From Geothrix limicola (lineage in GTDB: Bacteria > Acidobacteriota > Holophagae > Holophagales > Holophagaceae): DNA of 64,000 nt. The position numbers and the translations under genes were made by a program. Under the pieces are notes generated by a model. That model was not told the DNA's origin. It did no database searches and saw only the letters and a list, made by a program, of their open reading frames with translations. Where the stretch lies: NCBI RefSeq assembly GCF_030268085.1, contig NZ_BSDE01000001.1, positions 496,001 through 560,000 of the forward strand. Reading direction: 5' to 3'. How positions within the stretch are numbered: position 1 is the stretch's first letter; each line of letters opens with the position of its first letter. This document shows positions 17,793 through 26,232 of the stretch, piece by piece.

Positions 17793-18024
17793 GCCGCCCA
17801 GCCTCCAGAACCGGCCGGGGCACCGAAAGCGCAGGCAGTGGGGGATGGGCACATGTCCGGCTCCTGGATGTCGATGTCTTCGCCTAGGCCGGCCTGGGCC
17901 AGCCCTATGGCCAGAATCATAGGGAGGGCACCCGTCGCTTGTAATCCAGTTCCGCCGAACGGTGGTTTTCCTACCCCCGAACGGGCATTCCTTCACCAAG
18001 GTCTCACTGGTCCGGATTGCGCCT

Positions 18025-18771
18025 TCAGTCCGGTTCGGTCCGCAGGTAGGCTCGCATTCTCGGGGTCATGGCGCGGCTGACCGTCAGTTCGACCTTCGGG
18101 GCGATCATCACTTTGACCCGCCCGACCGTGGCGGGTCGAATGCCCCGGACCATCTTGGGCCGCAGAAGCAGGTGGCGCTGGATCCTCAGCATCCCATCAT
18201 CGGGAAAGGCCTGTTCCACTTCCGAAAGGGTGGTCCAGCGGGTGACGTACCGGTTCATGCCGCGGCAGGCCCAGACGTGATCATCCTGCAATTCGAAGTG
18301 CGTGATGAGGTCCAGTTCCATGAAGATCTCGCCGTCGCCCGCGCGGATGGGGAACCGCACGGGAGGCGGGAGCAGCGTCTTCAATTCGCTGGGATTGAGG
18401 GGCCTGACGAGGTTCTGGCGCAATCGCTGGAGGCACTTGGCCAACCGGTCCTCGAAGACCGGCTTGAGCAGGTAGTCCGCGGCGGCCAGCTCGAAGGCAC
18501 GCACGGCGTAGGTGGAGTGGGCGGTCACGAAGACCACGGGCGGACAGGACGGGGCCTCTGCCAGCACCTCCATGCCGTTGGGGCCCGGCATCTGGATGTC
18601 CAGGAAGATGACATCCAGCTCCTGCGGCTGCTTCAGCCACTGGAGCAGGGCCTGTCCGTCGCTCAACTCGCCGACGACCGCGCAGTCCGCTTCCTGAAGC
18701 AACCGCGACAAGCGCTCCCTGGCCAGGGGCTCGTCATCGACCACCAGGGCTTTTAAGCGCTTCATCGGCAT
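18025..18771 (-). CDS. LytTR-family response regulator
   Basis: The receiver domain spans residues of about 6-120, with the acidic pair DDE at 12-14, the phosphorylated Asp58 in FLDIQMPG and the conserved Lys in YLLKPVF. The LytTR DNA-binding domain follows at about 140-245 (VRFPIRAGDGEIFMELD, MLRIQRHLLLRPKMV). The gene overlaps the upstream LytS-type kinase by 38 bases, a firm sign of a dedicated pair. LytTR regulators often control peptide-based signalling and bacteriocin genes, which is of interest given the peptide and LanB genes beside it. Confidence 0.9.
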   Translation of the reverse strand: MPMKRLKALVVDDEPLARERLSRLLQEADCAVVGELSDGQALLQWLKQPQELDVIFLDIQMPGPNGMEVLAEAPSCPPVVFVTAHSTYAVRAFELAAADYLLKPVFEDRLAKCLQRLRQNLVRPLNPSELKTLLPPPVRFPIRAGDGEIFMELDLITHFELQDDHVWACRGMNRYVTRWTTLSEVEQAFPDDGMLRIQRHLLLRPKMVRGIRPATVGRVKVMIAPKVELTVSRAMTPRMRAYLRTEPD

Positions 18772-19813
18772 AGTCTACTTGGTTCGCCTCCAGGCGGATG
18801 CAGGCAAGCGTGCCCTCGTTCGAAGGGCCTACCTCGAAGCTGGCGCTCGTGCCGAAGTGCAGGGAGAGCCGCGAACGCAGGTTCTTCACGCCCAGGCCCC
18901 CTCCTCCCTGTCGATCGGAATAGGGCACGCCGGAATTCCAGACTTCCAGATGAATCACCCCCTCCTGGTTCCGGGCGCGGAGAATCAATTCCCCGCCGCG
19001 GATGCTGGGGGCGATGCCGTGCTTGATGGCGTTCTCCACCAGGGGCTGGACGAGCAGCGGCGGCACTTCGATGGCATCCAGACCCTCGTCCCACTCCCAG
19101 GTGACCCTGAGCCGATCCTCCAGCCGGATGGCCTCCAGGGCCAGGAAATCTGAAATGACCCTGCGCTCTTCCCCGAGGGGCATCCGCATGGACTCCGAAG
19201 CGGTCATGATGCGCCGGAGCAGGTCCGAGAGGTGCCGGATGGCTCGTTCCGCCGCCTTGGGGTTCTTGTTGACCAGTTCTGCGAGACCATTGAGGGCATT
19301 GAAGAGCACATGGGGATGGATCTGGCTCTGCAGCAGCCGGTTCTTGGCCACCCGCGCTTCGGCGACCGAGGCCTGCCGCAGCTCCTCGGAACGGGCGCGG
19401 GCGGCGACCAAACCACCGACGAGCATCATGCCTGGACCAACCAGTGACACATAGAGCTCCACGACCTTGCCCAGGCTGAATTTGAGGCTTCCATGAGCGA
19501 GTATCCAAGCGTCAAGAAGTGGGAGAAGGGCCGAGATTGGTTCACAAATGAGGATCGAAAGAGCGAAGCCAACAATGAAATTCCAAGGCGAAGATAAGTG
19601 GCGGGGCAGGATCCAAGGCAAGGGAGCCAGCAGGGCAAAGGCTCCAATGTGCGTTAGCGGGGAGGAGATGGCGCTGATCCAGATCCAGCTAGATCCGAGT
19701 CGGTGGCCCGCCCAGTGCCCTTGGAGAATCAGCAGCACCAAAATCGCGTAGCAGACCCCCATGAATCGCCAGTTTTTGGCCAGGGGGAAACAAGAAGCCC
19801 AAGAATTCGTCAA
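18734..19813 (-). CDS. LytS/YehU-type membrane sensor histidine kinase
   Basis: About five membrane segments occupy the N-terminal half (YAILVLLILQ, IGAFALLAPLPWIL, FIVGFALSILICEPI and others). A short coiled segment follows, then the His_kinase block QIHPHVLFNALNGL and a HATPase domain (PPLLVQPLVENAIKHG, GGGGLGVKNL). The family consensus is QINPHFLFN; here the motif has His and Val substitutions. The start is uncertain: a TTG at 19813 has GGAG eight bases upstream, an ATG at 19762 lacks a Shine-Dalgarno, and the longest frame (ATG at 19906) would overlap the peptide gene at 19857. Partner of the overlapping LytTR regulator. Confidence 0.85.
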   Translation of the reverse strand: MTNSWASCFPLAKNWRFMGVCYAILVLLILQGHWAGHRLGSSWIWISAISSPLTHIGAFALLAPLPWILPRHLSSPWNFIVGFALSILICEPISALLPLLDAWILAHGSLKFSLGKVVELYVSLVGPGMMLVGGLVAARARSEELRQASVAEARVAKNRLLQSQIHPHVLFNALNGLAELVNKNPKAAERAIRHLSDLLRRIMTASESMRMPLGEERRVISDFLALEAIRLEDRLRVTWEWDEGLDAIEVPPLLVQPLVENAIKHGIAPSIRGGELILRARNQEGVIHLEVWNSGVPYSDRQGGGGLGVKNLRSRLSLHFGTSASFEVGPSNEGTLACIRLEANQVDYADEALKSPGGR

Positions 19814-19856
19814 TCCTAGGGCTCCGCGATCACCAAGCTCGGCGAATTCGGGCCCG

Positions 19857-20009
19857 TCATCCCTGCGTCGTGAGGACAGTGGTGAAGGAGAAGGGCTTCT
19901 GCTCACGGGCAGCCTTCAAGCCCTGGGCTTTCTGCGCCTGGTGGAGCGATTCGCTGGCGGAGCTCGAACGCTGGATGGATTCTTTGCGGAAGGAGAGGCG
20001 GCTGTTCAT
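19857..20009 (-). CDS. Candidate RiPP precursor or signal peptide (50 aa)
   Basis: A 50-codon frame with strongly GC-biased third positions lies immediately upstream of the LytS/LytTR pair on the same strand and divergent from lanB. It begins MNSRLSFRKESIQ, which resembles the L-x-x-x-K-E-[ST]-[IL] start of many class I lanthipeptide leaders. The end is KPFSFTTVLTTQG, a Ser/Thr-rich tail suited to dehydration. There is no cysteine, so no lanthionine ring could form. GGGA lies six bases before the ATG, a weak ribosome site. That it is a LanB substrate is inference from position and leader-like sequence. It could instead be a peptide pheromone for the adjacent kinase, or not be translated. Confidence 0.5.
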   Translation of the reverse strand: MNSRLSFRKESIQRSSSASESLHQAQKAQGLKAAREQKPFSFTTVLTTQG

Positions 20010-20219
20010 GGGAATTCCCGGGTAGCGCCATGGGGCGCAACCACGGTTCTGAGGCTTGCCGGGATGAAAGCCAAATCCTTTCCATGAACGGTATCTAAGC
20101 ACGACTTCAACCGTTGGGGGGCGCTTCGAACACCTTTCGGCGGCCGGCTCGAATTCGGGATTGGATGGCTGTATTCCTGGGTGGGTCCTGTTCTTCTAGG
20201 TGAAGGAAGCAGCCACGCC

Positions 20220-23200
20220 ATGACACATCGGCCCCCTTGCCAGACTGCAGCGTTCTTCGTACTCCGCACGCCGGGGCTGGCCTCGGACGCGCTTTCACGC
20301 TGTGCCCCTGATCCTGGAGGAGCCCATGGCCTGGCCCCTTCCGAGAGTGGATTGGAGGAAGACCGGAACGCGCTGCGCCAGCGCCTCCGTCAGCTGATCC
20401 AGGATGGGGCGGTGCGCGAAGCGGTCGCCCTCGCCTCCCCGGATCTGGCTTCCCGACTGGAGGCCTGGCAGGACGGTTCGATGGAGCCCACGGCGGCACG
20501 GCGGCTGGAGTGGGCTCTGTTGAAGTACCTCAGCCGGATGAGCCATCGCGCGACGCCCTTCGGACTGTTCGCGGGCGTGTCCCTGGGGAGCTGGACAAGC
20601 ACCAGCCGCCTGTCTGTGCCGGCCTGGCGGGAGGGCCGCAAAGTCATGCGTCTCGACTGGGGTGTTCTGGAATCCGCGGTGGACCGCCTGGAGCAGGAGG
20701 CCGACGTTCGGAACCTTCTGACCTACCGGCCCAACTCGAGTTTGTATGCACGCGGCGGTTGGTACCGGTACCTCGAGCGCCGCCCCTCGGGGAAGGGCCA
20801 GGAGCGGAGCTACCACTTGGAAGCGGTGGAAGCCACGGCCCACCTCGACGTCGTGTTGCAGCAGGCCCGGGAGGGGGCCCGCCTGGTGGACCTCACCTCG
20901 AGCCTGGCCCACCGCATGGCGGTGGATCCCGCGGAAGCGCGGTCGTTTCTGGAGCAGGTCATCGAGGCCCGGTTCCTCTGCGGAAACCTGCATCCACCGC
21001 TGACCTGTCCCGATCCCATGGGCTGGGTCACCGCCCTCCTGCGATCGGATCCCACCGCCGGGCATCGAGCCGAAGCGCTGGAGGCCGTGGCCAGGGATCT
21101 GGAGACGGCTCGGGAAGCGCCCATCGGAACCCAACCCCAAGGCTACGGCGGCCTCGCGGCCTCGCTGGCGGGCCTCGGGATTTCTCCTGAAACGAAGGAT
21201 GTCCTCCAGGTGGATCTCTTCAGACCGGTGACGGACCTGACCCTGTCTCCTCTGGTTCAGCGGGCCTTGGAAGATGGTGCCGAGACCCTCCGCCGGCTCA
21301 CACCACCGCCCGCCGAAGGGCCCCTGGATCGCTTCCGCGTGGCCTTTCTCGACCGGTACGGCGCCCGGTGGATGCCCCTCCTGGAGGTGCTCGACGAGGA
21401 GAGCGGCCTCGGCTTCGATGGCGGCCTGCCCCTGGATTCGCCGCTACTGGAGGGCCTGGCCTTTCCCAGCGCCTCAAGGCCGCGCCTGCTGTCCCGTCGG
21501 GATCAATTCCTTCTGAAGCAGATCCATCGATGGCACGACACTCGGATCTGGGAGCTGAGCGATGCGGATGTGGAGGCGCTCGAAAACCCCGACCCGCCGC
21601 GCTTCCCGCCTTCCTTCGCGGCCTTGACTTCTCTCGCGGCCGACAGCCCGGAGACCCTGGACCGCGGGACCTTTCAATTCTGGATGGAGCAATATTCCGG
21701 GCCCACCGCCGCACGCTGGCTCGGCCGCTTCGCCTCGGGCGATCCGGGCTTGGAGCAGGTCCTGAAGGACCACTTGCGCAAGGAGGAAGCAGCCTGCCCC
21801 GAGGCTCTGTTCGCCGAGGTGGTCCACGTGCCCGAGGGGCGCATGGGCAACGTGCTCGCGAGGCCGGCGCTGCGGGTGTACGAGATCCCCTTCCTCGCGA
21901 CTCCGGGCGTTTCCGATGAGAAGACGATCCTGCCATCGGATCTCCGGGTGACCGTGCGGGGAGGCCGCGTGGTGCTCGCCTCGGCACGCCTCGGGCGGGA
22001 GGTGGTCCCGCGGCTCTCCTCCGCCCACAACTTTGCCCACGGGCCCGTGGTCTACCGGTTCCTGGCCCGCCTGCAGGACCAGGATGGCCGCCCGGGCGGG
22101 TGGTCCTGGGGGGCTTTGTCCGAACAGCCCTTCTTGCCCCGGGTCAGTTGTGGACGGCACGTGCTCAGCAAGGCCCGCTGGCGCATCGAAGCCGCAGAAC
22201 TGAAGTCAGCCCTGGATGATTCCCGCGAAGGCGCCTGGGGGGCCTTCCAGGCGTTGCGGGAGCGGCGCGGGCTTCCTCGGTTCGTCGTGCTGAACGACGC
22301 CGACAACGGCCTGCTGGTGGACCTGGACCGGGTGCTGTGGGTGGAGGCCCTCCACCACCTTGTCTCCGGGCGTCCCTTCTTCCTTCTCACGGAGTGTTTC
22401 CCCGATCCGGGCCAGGCCCTGGTCACCTCACCAGAAGGCGCCCTGGCCCACGAGCTGGTCATCCCCTTCGAGGCGGCGTCTCCCGACAGGCCCGGGCTGG
22501 GCCCTCTCCCCGAGGCACAGCAGGATTCGGGTGCGAGGGCCTATCCGCCTGGCTCGGAGTGGCTCTACCTCAAGCTCTACTGCGGAGCGGCCAGCGCGGA
22601 TCGCCTCCTGGTGGAACTGGAGCCCTTCCTGCGGGCGACCCAGGCCCAGGGGCTTTGGGATCGCTGGCACTTCATTCGGTACCGCGATCCGGAGCATCAC
22701 CTGCGCCTTCGCTTCCACGGCGTTCCAGGCCGGCTCCTCGCCGAACTGTTGCCGCTGGTTCATGGGCACCTGAAGGAACCCCTGGCCCAGGGGCTGCTGT
22801 GGAAGTGGCAGGTCGACACCTTCGAGCCGGAGCTGGAGCGCTACGGCGGCCCCCACGGCTTCGCCCTGGCGGAGGCCTGGTTCTTCGAGGACAGCGGACG
22901 CGTCCTCGAACATCTGGTTGCCGGCCCGACGATGGAAGCCCGGTGGCGATCAGGCTTCGTGGGCGTGGATGCCATCTGGGCGGCTCTTGGGTTGGATCTC
23001 CGCGAGCGAAAAGATCTCGCCCAGGCCTCCCGGGAGGCCTTCCGGAAGGAGTTCGGAGACACCGGGGAAACGGTGGTGCAGATCGGCGCGAAGTTCAGAA
23101 ACCTGCGCAAGGACCTGGAGCGTGCGTTCCAGGACGCGGCGGAAGGGGCCACGGCGTCCGGCAGTCTGGCGCGCATCCGCGAGGCCATTGAGCAGGGACT

Positions 23201-23357
23201 GATCCAGGAGGATCGGATCAGCCTGGCCAGCAGCCTGGCACACATGCACCTCAACCGGCTGTTCCGGGACAACCCCCGGGAGCAGGAATGGGTGCTCATG
23301 GAATTCCTGGCCCGGATGTACGAGTCCCGGATGGCGCGGCAGCCTGCCCCTTGTTGA
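20220..23357 (+). CDS. Full-length class I lanthipeptide dehydratase (LanB-type)
   Basis: Dehydrates Ser/Thr of a precursor peptide using glutamyl-tRNA. The ATG at 20220 with AAGGAAG upstream is preferred to the GTG at 20181, because the family opens just there (FFVLRTPGLASDAL). Residues of about 1-700 are the glutamylation domain (RMSHRATPFGLFAGVSLG, RLDWGVLESAVD, LPRFVVLNDADN). The SpaB_C elimination domain follows from about 780 (WLYLKLYCG, WHFIRYRDPEHHLRLRFHG). With 1045 aa and both domains it is the canonical unsplit form rather than the split thiopeptide type. No LanC cyclase, LanP protease or LanT exporter is adjacent, so either they lie elsewhere or the product is only dehydrated. Confidence 0.9.
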   Translation: MTHRPPCQTAAFFVLRTPGLASDALSRCAPDPGGAHGLAPSESGLEEDRNALRQRLRQLIQDGAVREAVALASPDLASRLEAWQDGSMEPTAARRLEWALLKYLSRMSHRATPFGLFAGVSLGSWTSTSRLSVPAWREGRKVMRLDWGVLESAVDRLEQEADVRNLLTYRPNSSLYARGGWYRYLERRPSGKGQERSYHLEAVEATAHLDVVLQQAREGARLVDLTSSLAHRMAVDPAEARSFLEQVIEARFLCGNLHPPLTCPDPMGWVTALLRSDPTAGHRAEALEAVARDLETAREAPIGTQPQGYGGLAASLAGLGISPETKDVLQVDLFRPVTDLTLSPLVQRALEDGAETLRRLTPPPAEGPLDRFRVAFLDRYGARWMPLLEVLDEESGLGFDGGLPLDSPLLEGLAFPSASRPRLLSRRDQFLLKQIHRWHDTRIWELSDADVEALENPDPPRFPPSFAALTSLAADSPETLDRGTFQFWMEQYSGPTAARWLGRFASGDPGLEQVLKDHLRKEEAACPEALFAEVVHVPEGRMGNVLARPALRVYEIPFLATPGVSDEKTILPSDLRVTVRGGRVVLASARLGREVVPRLSSAHNFAHGPVVYRFLARLQDQDGRPGGWSWGALSEQPFLPRVSCGRHVLSKARWRIEAAELKSALDDSREGAWGAFQALRERRGLPRFVVLNDADNGLLVDLDRVLWVEALHHLVSGRPFFLLTECFPDPGQALVTSPEGALAHELVIPFEAASPDRPGLGPLPEAQQDSGARAYPPGSEWLYLKLYCGAASADRLLVELEPFLRATQAQGLWDRWHFIRYRDPEHHLRLRFHGVPGRLLAELLPLVHGHLKEPLAQGLLWKWQVDTFEPELERYGGPHGFALAEAWFFEDSGRVLEHLVAGPTMEARWRSGFVGVDAIWAALGLDLRERKDLAQASREAFRKEFGDTGETVVQIGAKFRNLRKDLERAFQDAAEGATASGSLARIREAIEQGLIQEDRISLASSLAHMHLNRLFRDNPREQEWVLMEFLARMYESRMARQPAPC

Positions 23358-23399
23358 ATGGGTCCGGATGGAAGCTGGCGGGACCACTCCCGCGCAGGC

Positions 23400-24383
23400 T
23401 CACCTCGCCCGCTTGTCCCTGAAGAAACGCCAGGCCTCTTCGGCACTCTCGACATCGCCGTTCTGCTTGCCGCAGACAGCCGTATAAAGGAGGCCGTATC
23501 TGTGCGCCAGGCTTGGCTCGCAGTGGCCGCCGCCTTCAACTTTGAGCAGCACGACCTGGGGGCCGCCGGGATCGCCCCAGGTCATGCGGGTCACGCGGGT
23601 GGGATCGCCGGAGCGTCCAGCCGGGGGGATCGTTTGCTGAGTGGGAACACCGCCCAGCCCGTCCACCTTTCGCCAATAGGCCAGGGAAGCTTCCGTGCCG
23701 AGCACCGCGCCGCGGAGCTTCTTGTAGAAGTGCACCTGGCCGCCTTCGTAGGGCATGAGCGGATCCTTGGTGCCTTCGATCATGAGCACGGACATGGGTC
23801 GTGAAGCCGGCGCGGGCGCGTGGTCGCCGGGCATGGAGGCACAGGTCGCGGCGATGGCGGCCAGGGGATGGTCGAGTTCCAGGGCCAGGCGGAACGTGAA
23901 GACGCCTCCGTTGGACATGCCCATGGCATAGACGCGCTGGGGATCCGTGTTCTGGTCACGCTCCATGCGGTCGATGACGGCTTTCGCGAAGGCCACGTCA
24001 TCGGTGGTGGGGTTGCCGGTGCTGCCGGGTCGTCCATCATTCCAGCCCTGTTTCCCATCCTCGCCCTTCGCCCCGTCGAGCGCGGCCACGACGAGTCCTT
24101 CTCGGTCCGCGATGGCGGCCCAGGCGGAGAGGGGACATCGCTCCTGGAGGCCCGTGCCCAGCGTGTTCTTGGCGTTCCCCATGTGGCCGTGCAGCACGAT
24201 CACGAGGGGGCGCCTGGGCTGCGCGGGCCCCGCAGGTACGGCCACGAGAAAGTGCCTGGGGCCGTCCTTGGTAGCGACGATGCCCTCGGTGATGGAAGCT
24301 GCCTGTGCGGGGATTCCGAGGCATCCCACAAGTAGCGCGGAAGGAAGGATGTTTCGAAGGATCATGCGCAGGAGCATAGCCAT
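23400..24383 (-). CDS. Secreted LpqC/feruloyl-esterase-like alpha/beta hydrolase
   Basis: The start at 24383 gives MAMLLRMILRNILPSALLVG and a signal peptide ending near AQA (residue 28); ATGs at 24377 and 24365 are equally possible. The mature part is a polyhydroxybutyrate-depolymerase/feruloyl-esterase-like domain: oxyanion region VLHGHMGNAKNT, nucleophile GMSNGG (Ser157), acid in EGTKDPLMPY and His in GGGHCEP. Extracytoplasmic hydrolysis of an ester or polymer is expected, but the substrate is not evident. It converges on lanB with a 42-bp gap and is not obviously linked to it. Confidence 0.82.
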   Translation of the reverse strand: MAMLLRMILRNILPSALLVGCLGIPAQAASITEGIVATKDGPRHFLVAVPAGPAQPRRPLVIVLHGHMGNAKNTLGTGLQERCPLSAWAAIADREGLVVAALDGAKGEDGKQGWNDGRPGSTGNPTTDDVAFAKAVIDRMERDQNTDPQRVYAMGMSNGGVFTFRLALELDHPLAAIAATCASMPGDHAPAPASRPMSVLMIEGTKDPLMPYEGGQVHFYKKLRGAVLGTEASLAYWRKVDGLGGVPTQQTIPPAGRSGDPTRVTRMTWGDPGGPQVVLLKVEGGGHCEPSLAHRYGLLYTAVCGKQNGDVESAEEAWRFFRDKRAR

Positions 24384-24483
24384 GCCCGGTAAAAAAACAA
24401 CCTGGCAGTGGAACGCGCGGCTGGGGTGTCGGCCCCTGGCTGGGTGTCGAAGGCTAAACTGGGGCCCATTCGAGGTTTCAGTC

Positions 24484-25095
24484 ATGACCGAGCACAAAGA
24501 GCACTGGGAGCACATCCACGCCACCAAGGGGGACGCGGTGAGCTGGTACCAGCCCGCCTCCACGGAGTCGTCGCGGCTGATCCGGGCCTGTGGGCTGCCG
24601 GTGGGTGCCACCGTGCTGGACGTGGGCGCTGGTGCCTCGGTCCTGGTGGATGAACTCCTGGAAGCGGGGTTCCGGCCCACCCTGCTCGACATCGCGGAAT
24701 CAGCCTTCGTGCGCGTGCGGGAACGCCTGGGGGCGCGCGCCTCCGAGGTGGCCTTCCTCGTGGGCGACATCACGGCCATCGATCTTCCCAAATCCCAGTT
24801 CGACCTGTGGCACGACCGGGCCGTCTTCCACTTCCTCACGGAGCCGGAGCAGCGACAGGCCTACGTCCAGGCGCTGAAGAAGGCCCTGCGACCCGGCGGC
24901 TTCGTGGTGCTGGGAGGATTCGCGCCCGACGGCCCGGAGAAGTGCAGCGGCCTGCCGGTCTGCCGCTACGACGCACAGGGCTTCGCCGATCAGCTGGGTG
25001 AGGGCTTCGATCTGCTGGAAGCCTCGCGGGAGCTGCATCCCACGCCTTTCGGGACCCTGCAGGCATTCCAGTACGCGAGGTTCCGGAGGCTCTGA
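24484..25095 (+). CDS. Class I SAM-dependent methyltransferase
   Basis: The ATG at 24484 opens MTEHKEHWEHIHATKG; the larger open frame upstream overlaps the divergent esterase and is rejected. The SAM-binding motif I is VLDVGAGAS (44-52), motif II the acidic LLDIAESA, then the VGDITAIDLP region and a LRPGGFVVLGGF strand. 203 aa. It resembles small-molecule methyltransferases of the UbiE/thiopurine group (FDLWHDRAVFHFLTEPEQR); the substrate is unknown. The stop codon lies inside the first of a series of hairpins. Confidence 0.82.
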   Translation: MTEHKEHWEHIHATKGDAVSWYQPASTESSRLIRACGLPVGATVLDVGAGASVLVDELLEAGFRPTLLDIAESAFVRVRERLGARASEVAFLVGDITAIDLPKSQFDLWHDRAVFHFLTEPEQRQAYVQALKKALRPGGFVVLGGFAPDGPEKCSGLPVCRYDAQGFADQLGEGFDLLEASRELHPTPFGTLQAFQYARFRRL

Positions 25096-25205
25096 ATCCG
25101 GCTGTGCCGGATTCAGAGCTGGGGAACGCTGAGCGTTTCCAGACGATCCCCTGTTCGGGATGCGCAGCATCCCCATCTCGGGATTTGGTCGTAGGCCAGA
25201 TCCCG
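25089..25205. repeat. Cluster of consecutive intergenic hairpins
   Basis: Three or four inverted repeats follow in tandem between the methyltransferase and dus genes. The first is a perfect 14-bp stem (GCTCTGAATCCGGC, loop TGT, 25089-25119). The second pairs GGGAACGCT with AGCGTTTCC (25122-25140, one mismatch). A weaker one around 25148-25174 pairs GGGATG with CATCCC. The last pairs CTCGGGATTTGG with CCAGATCCCGAG (25174-25204, one internal mismatch). The first could terminate the methyltransferase transcript, although no T run follows it. The purpose of the rest is unknown. Confidence 0.6.
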
Positions 25206-25245
25206 AGCCATCCGGTAAACTGTAGGGTCATCCGAAAGCCTCCCC

Positions 25246-26226
25246 GTGACCTTCCCGCACACGCCATTCCAGATCCGCGACGTCGAGGTGCCCAACCGCC
25301 TCGTCATGGCGCCGCTCCACGAAATCACCGATCAGCCCTTCCGGAAATTCATCCGCGAGATCGGCGGCGTGGGACTCGTCGTGTCGGAGATGATCAGCAG
25401 CGAGGCGCTGATCCGCCATGCGGTGAAGGCGGAAAGGATGATGGCGGCCACGGGCGAGCGGCCGCTCTCCATGCAGATCTCCGGCGGCCGTCCCGAGGCG
25501 CTGGCCGAAGGCGCGGAACTGTGCGCGGCGGCGGGCGCGGACCTGGTGGATCTGAACATGGGCTGCCCAGCCAGCAACGTCACCAAGGGCGGCGCGGGCT
25601 CGGCGCTGCTGCGCGACATCCGCCTGGCCGAGCGCTGCGTCTCGGGGATGGTGAAGGCCGTGAAGGTGCCGGTCACGGTGAAGATGCGGGCCGGCTGGGA
25701 CGCTTCGCAAAAGGAACGCGGCGAGTTCCTGGACTTCCTGCGCATGTTCGAGGCCGTGGGCGTGCAGGCCCTGGCCATCCACCCGCGCACCCGCGCCCAG
25801 CAGTACGAGGGGAACGCGGACTGGAGCATCATCGCCCGCGCCGTGGACGCGGGGACCTCGTATCCGATCATCGGCAACGGCGACGTGAATGCGCCCGCGG
25901 ATGCCTTCCGCATGATCGAGCAGACGGGTTGCGCCGCGGTGATGATCGGCCGCGGCGCGCTCTACAATCCCTTCTTGTTCCGCCAGATCCTGGATCCGGA
26001 ATTCGCCGTGACGACGGAGATGCGCATCGACGCGACGCTGCGGCTCTTCCAGATCCTGCTGGACCTGCTGGAACCGCGGGAGGCCTTGCACAAGATCAAG
26101 AAGATCGGCGCCTGGTTCACCAAGGGCGTGCCCGGCGGCAGCGGCTTCCGCCAGAACCTGCACGCCGCCAGCGACCCCCAGGCCCTCATGGCGGCCATTG
26201 ATGCCCTGCGGCACCAGGCAGCCTAG
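25246..26226 (+). CDS. dusB: tRNA-dihydrouridine synthase (DusB-like)
   Basis: Flavoenzyme reducing uridine in tRNA. It uses a GTG start; TFPHTPFQIRDVEVPNRLVMAPLHEITDQPFR-type opening is split here only by family norms (VMAPLHEITDQPFR visible). The hallmark NMGCPASNVTKGGAGSALL holds the active-site Cys near residue 107. VKMRAGWD, AIHPRTRAQQYEG and IGRGALYNPF follow in the expected order. 326 aa is normal. No clear ribosome site precedes the GTG. It converges on the cation efflux gene with only six bases between the stop codons. Confidence 0.92.
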   Translation: MTFPHTPFQIRDVEVPNRLVMAPLHEITDQPFRKFIREIGGVGLVVSEMISSEALIRHAVKAERMMAATGERPLSMQISGGRPEALAEGAELCAAAGADLVDLNMGCPASNVTKGGAGSALLRDIRLAERCVSGMVKAVKVPVTVKMRAGWDASQKERGEFLDFLRMFEAVGVQALAIHPRTRAQQYEGNADWSIIARAVDAGTSYPIIGNGDVNAPADAFRMIEQTGCAAVMIGRGALYNPFLFRQILDPEFAVTTEMRIDATLRLFQILLDLLEPREALHKIKKIGAWFTKGVPGGSGFRQNLHAASDPQALMAAIDALRHQAA

Positions 26227-26232
26227 CTGAAT

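Noticed and set aside
17793-17999. 69-residue N-terminal extension of the PAS kinase
   Set aside because: Arg/Pro/His-rich and unlike protein; a good ribosome site supports the ATG at 17792.
19761-20087. 108-aa plus-strand open frame across the peptide gene as a lanB leader gene
   Set aside because: It overlaps the minus-strand peptide and kinase ends, lacks a ribosome site and has no RiPP-like leader.
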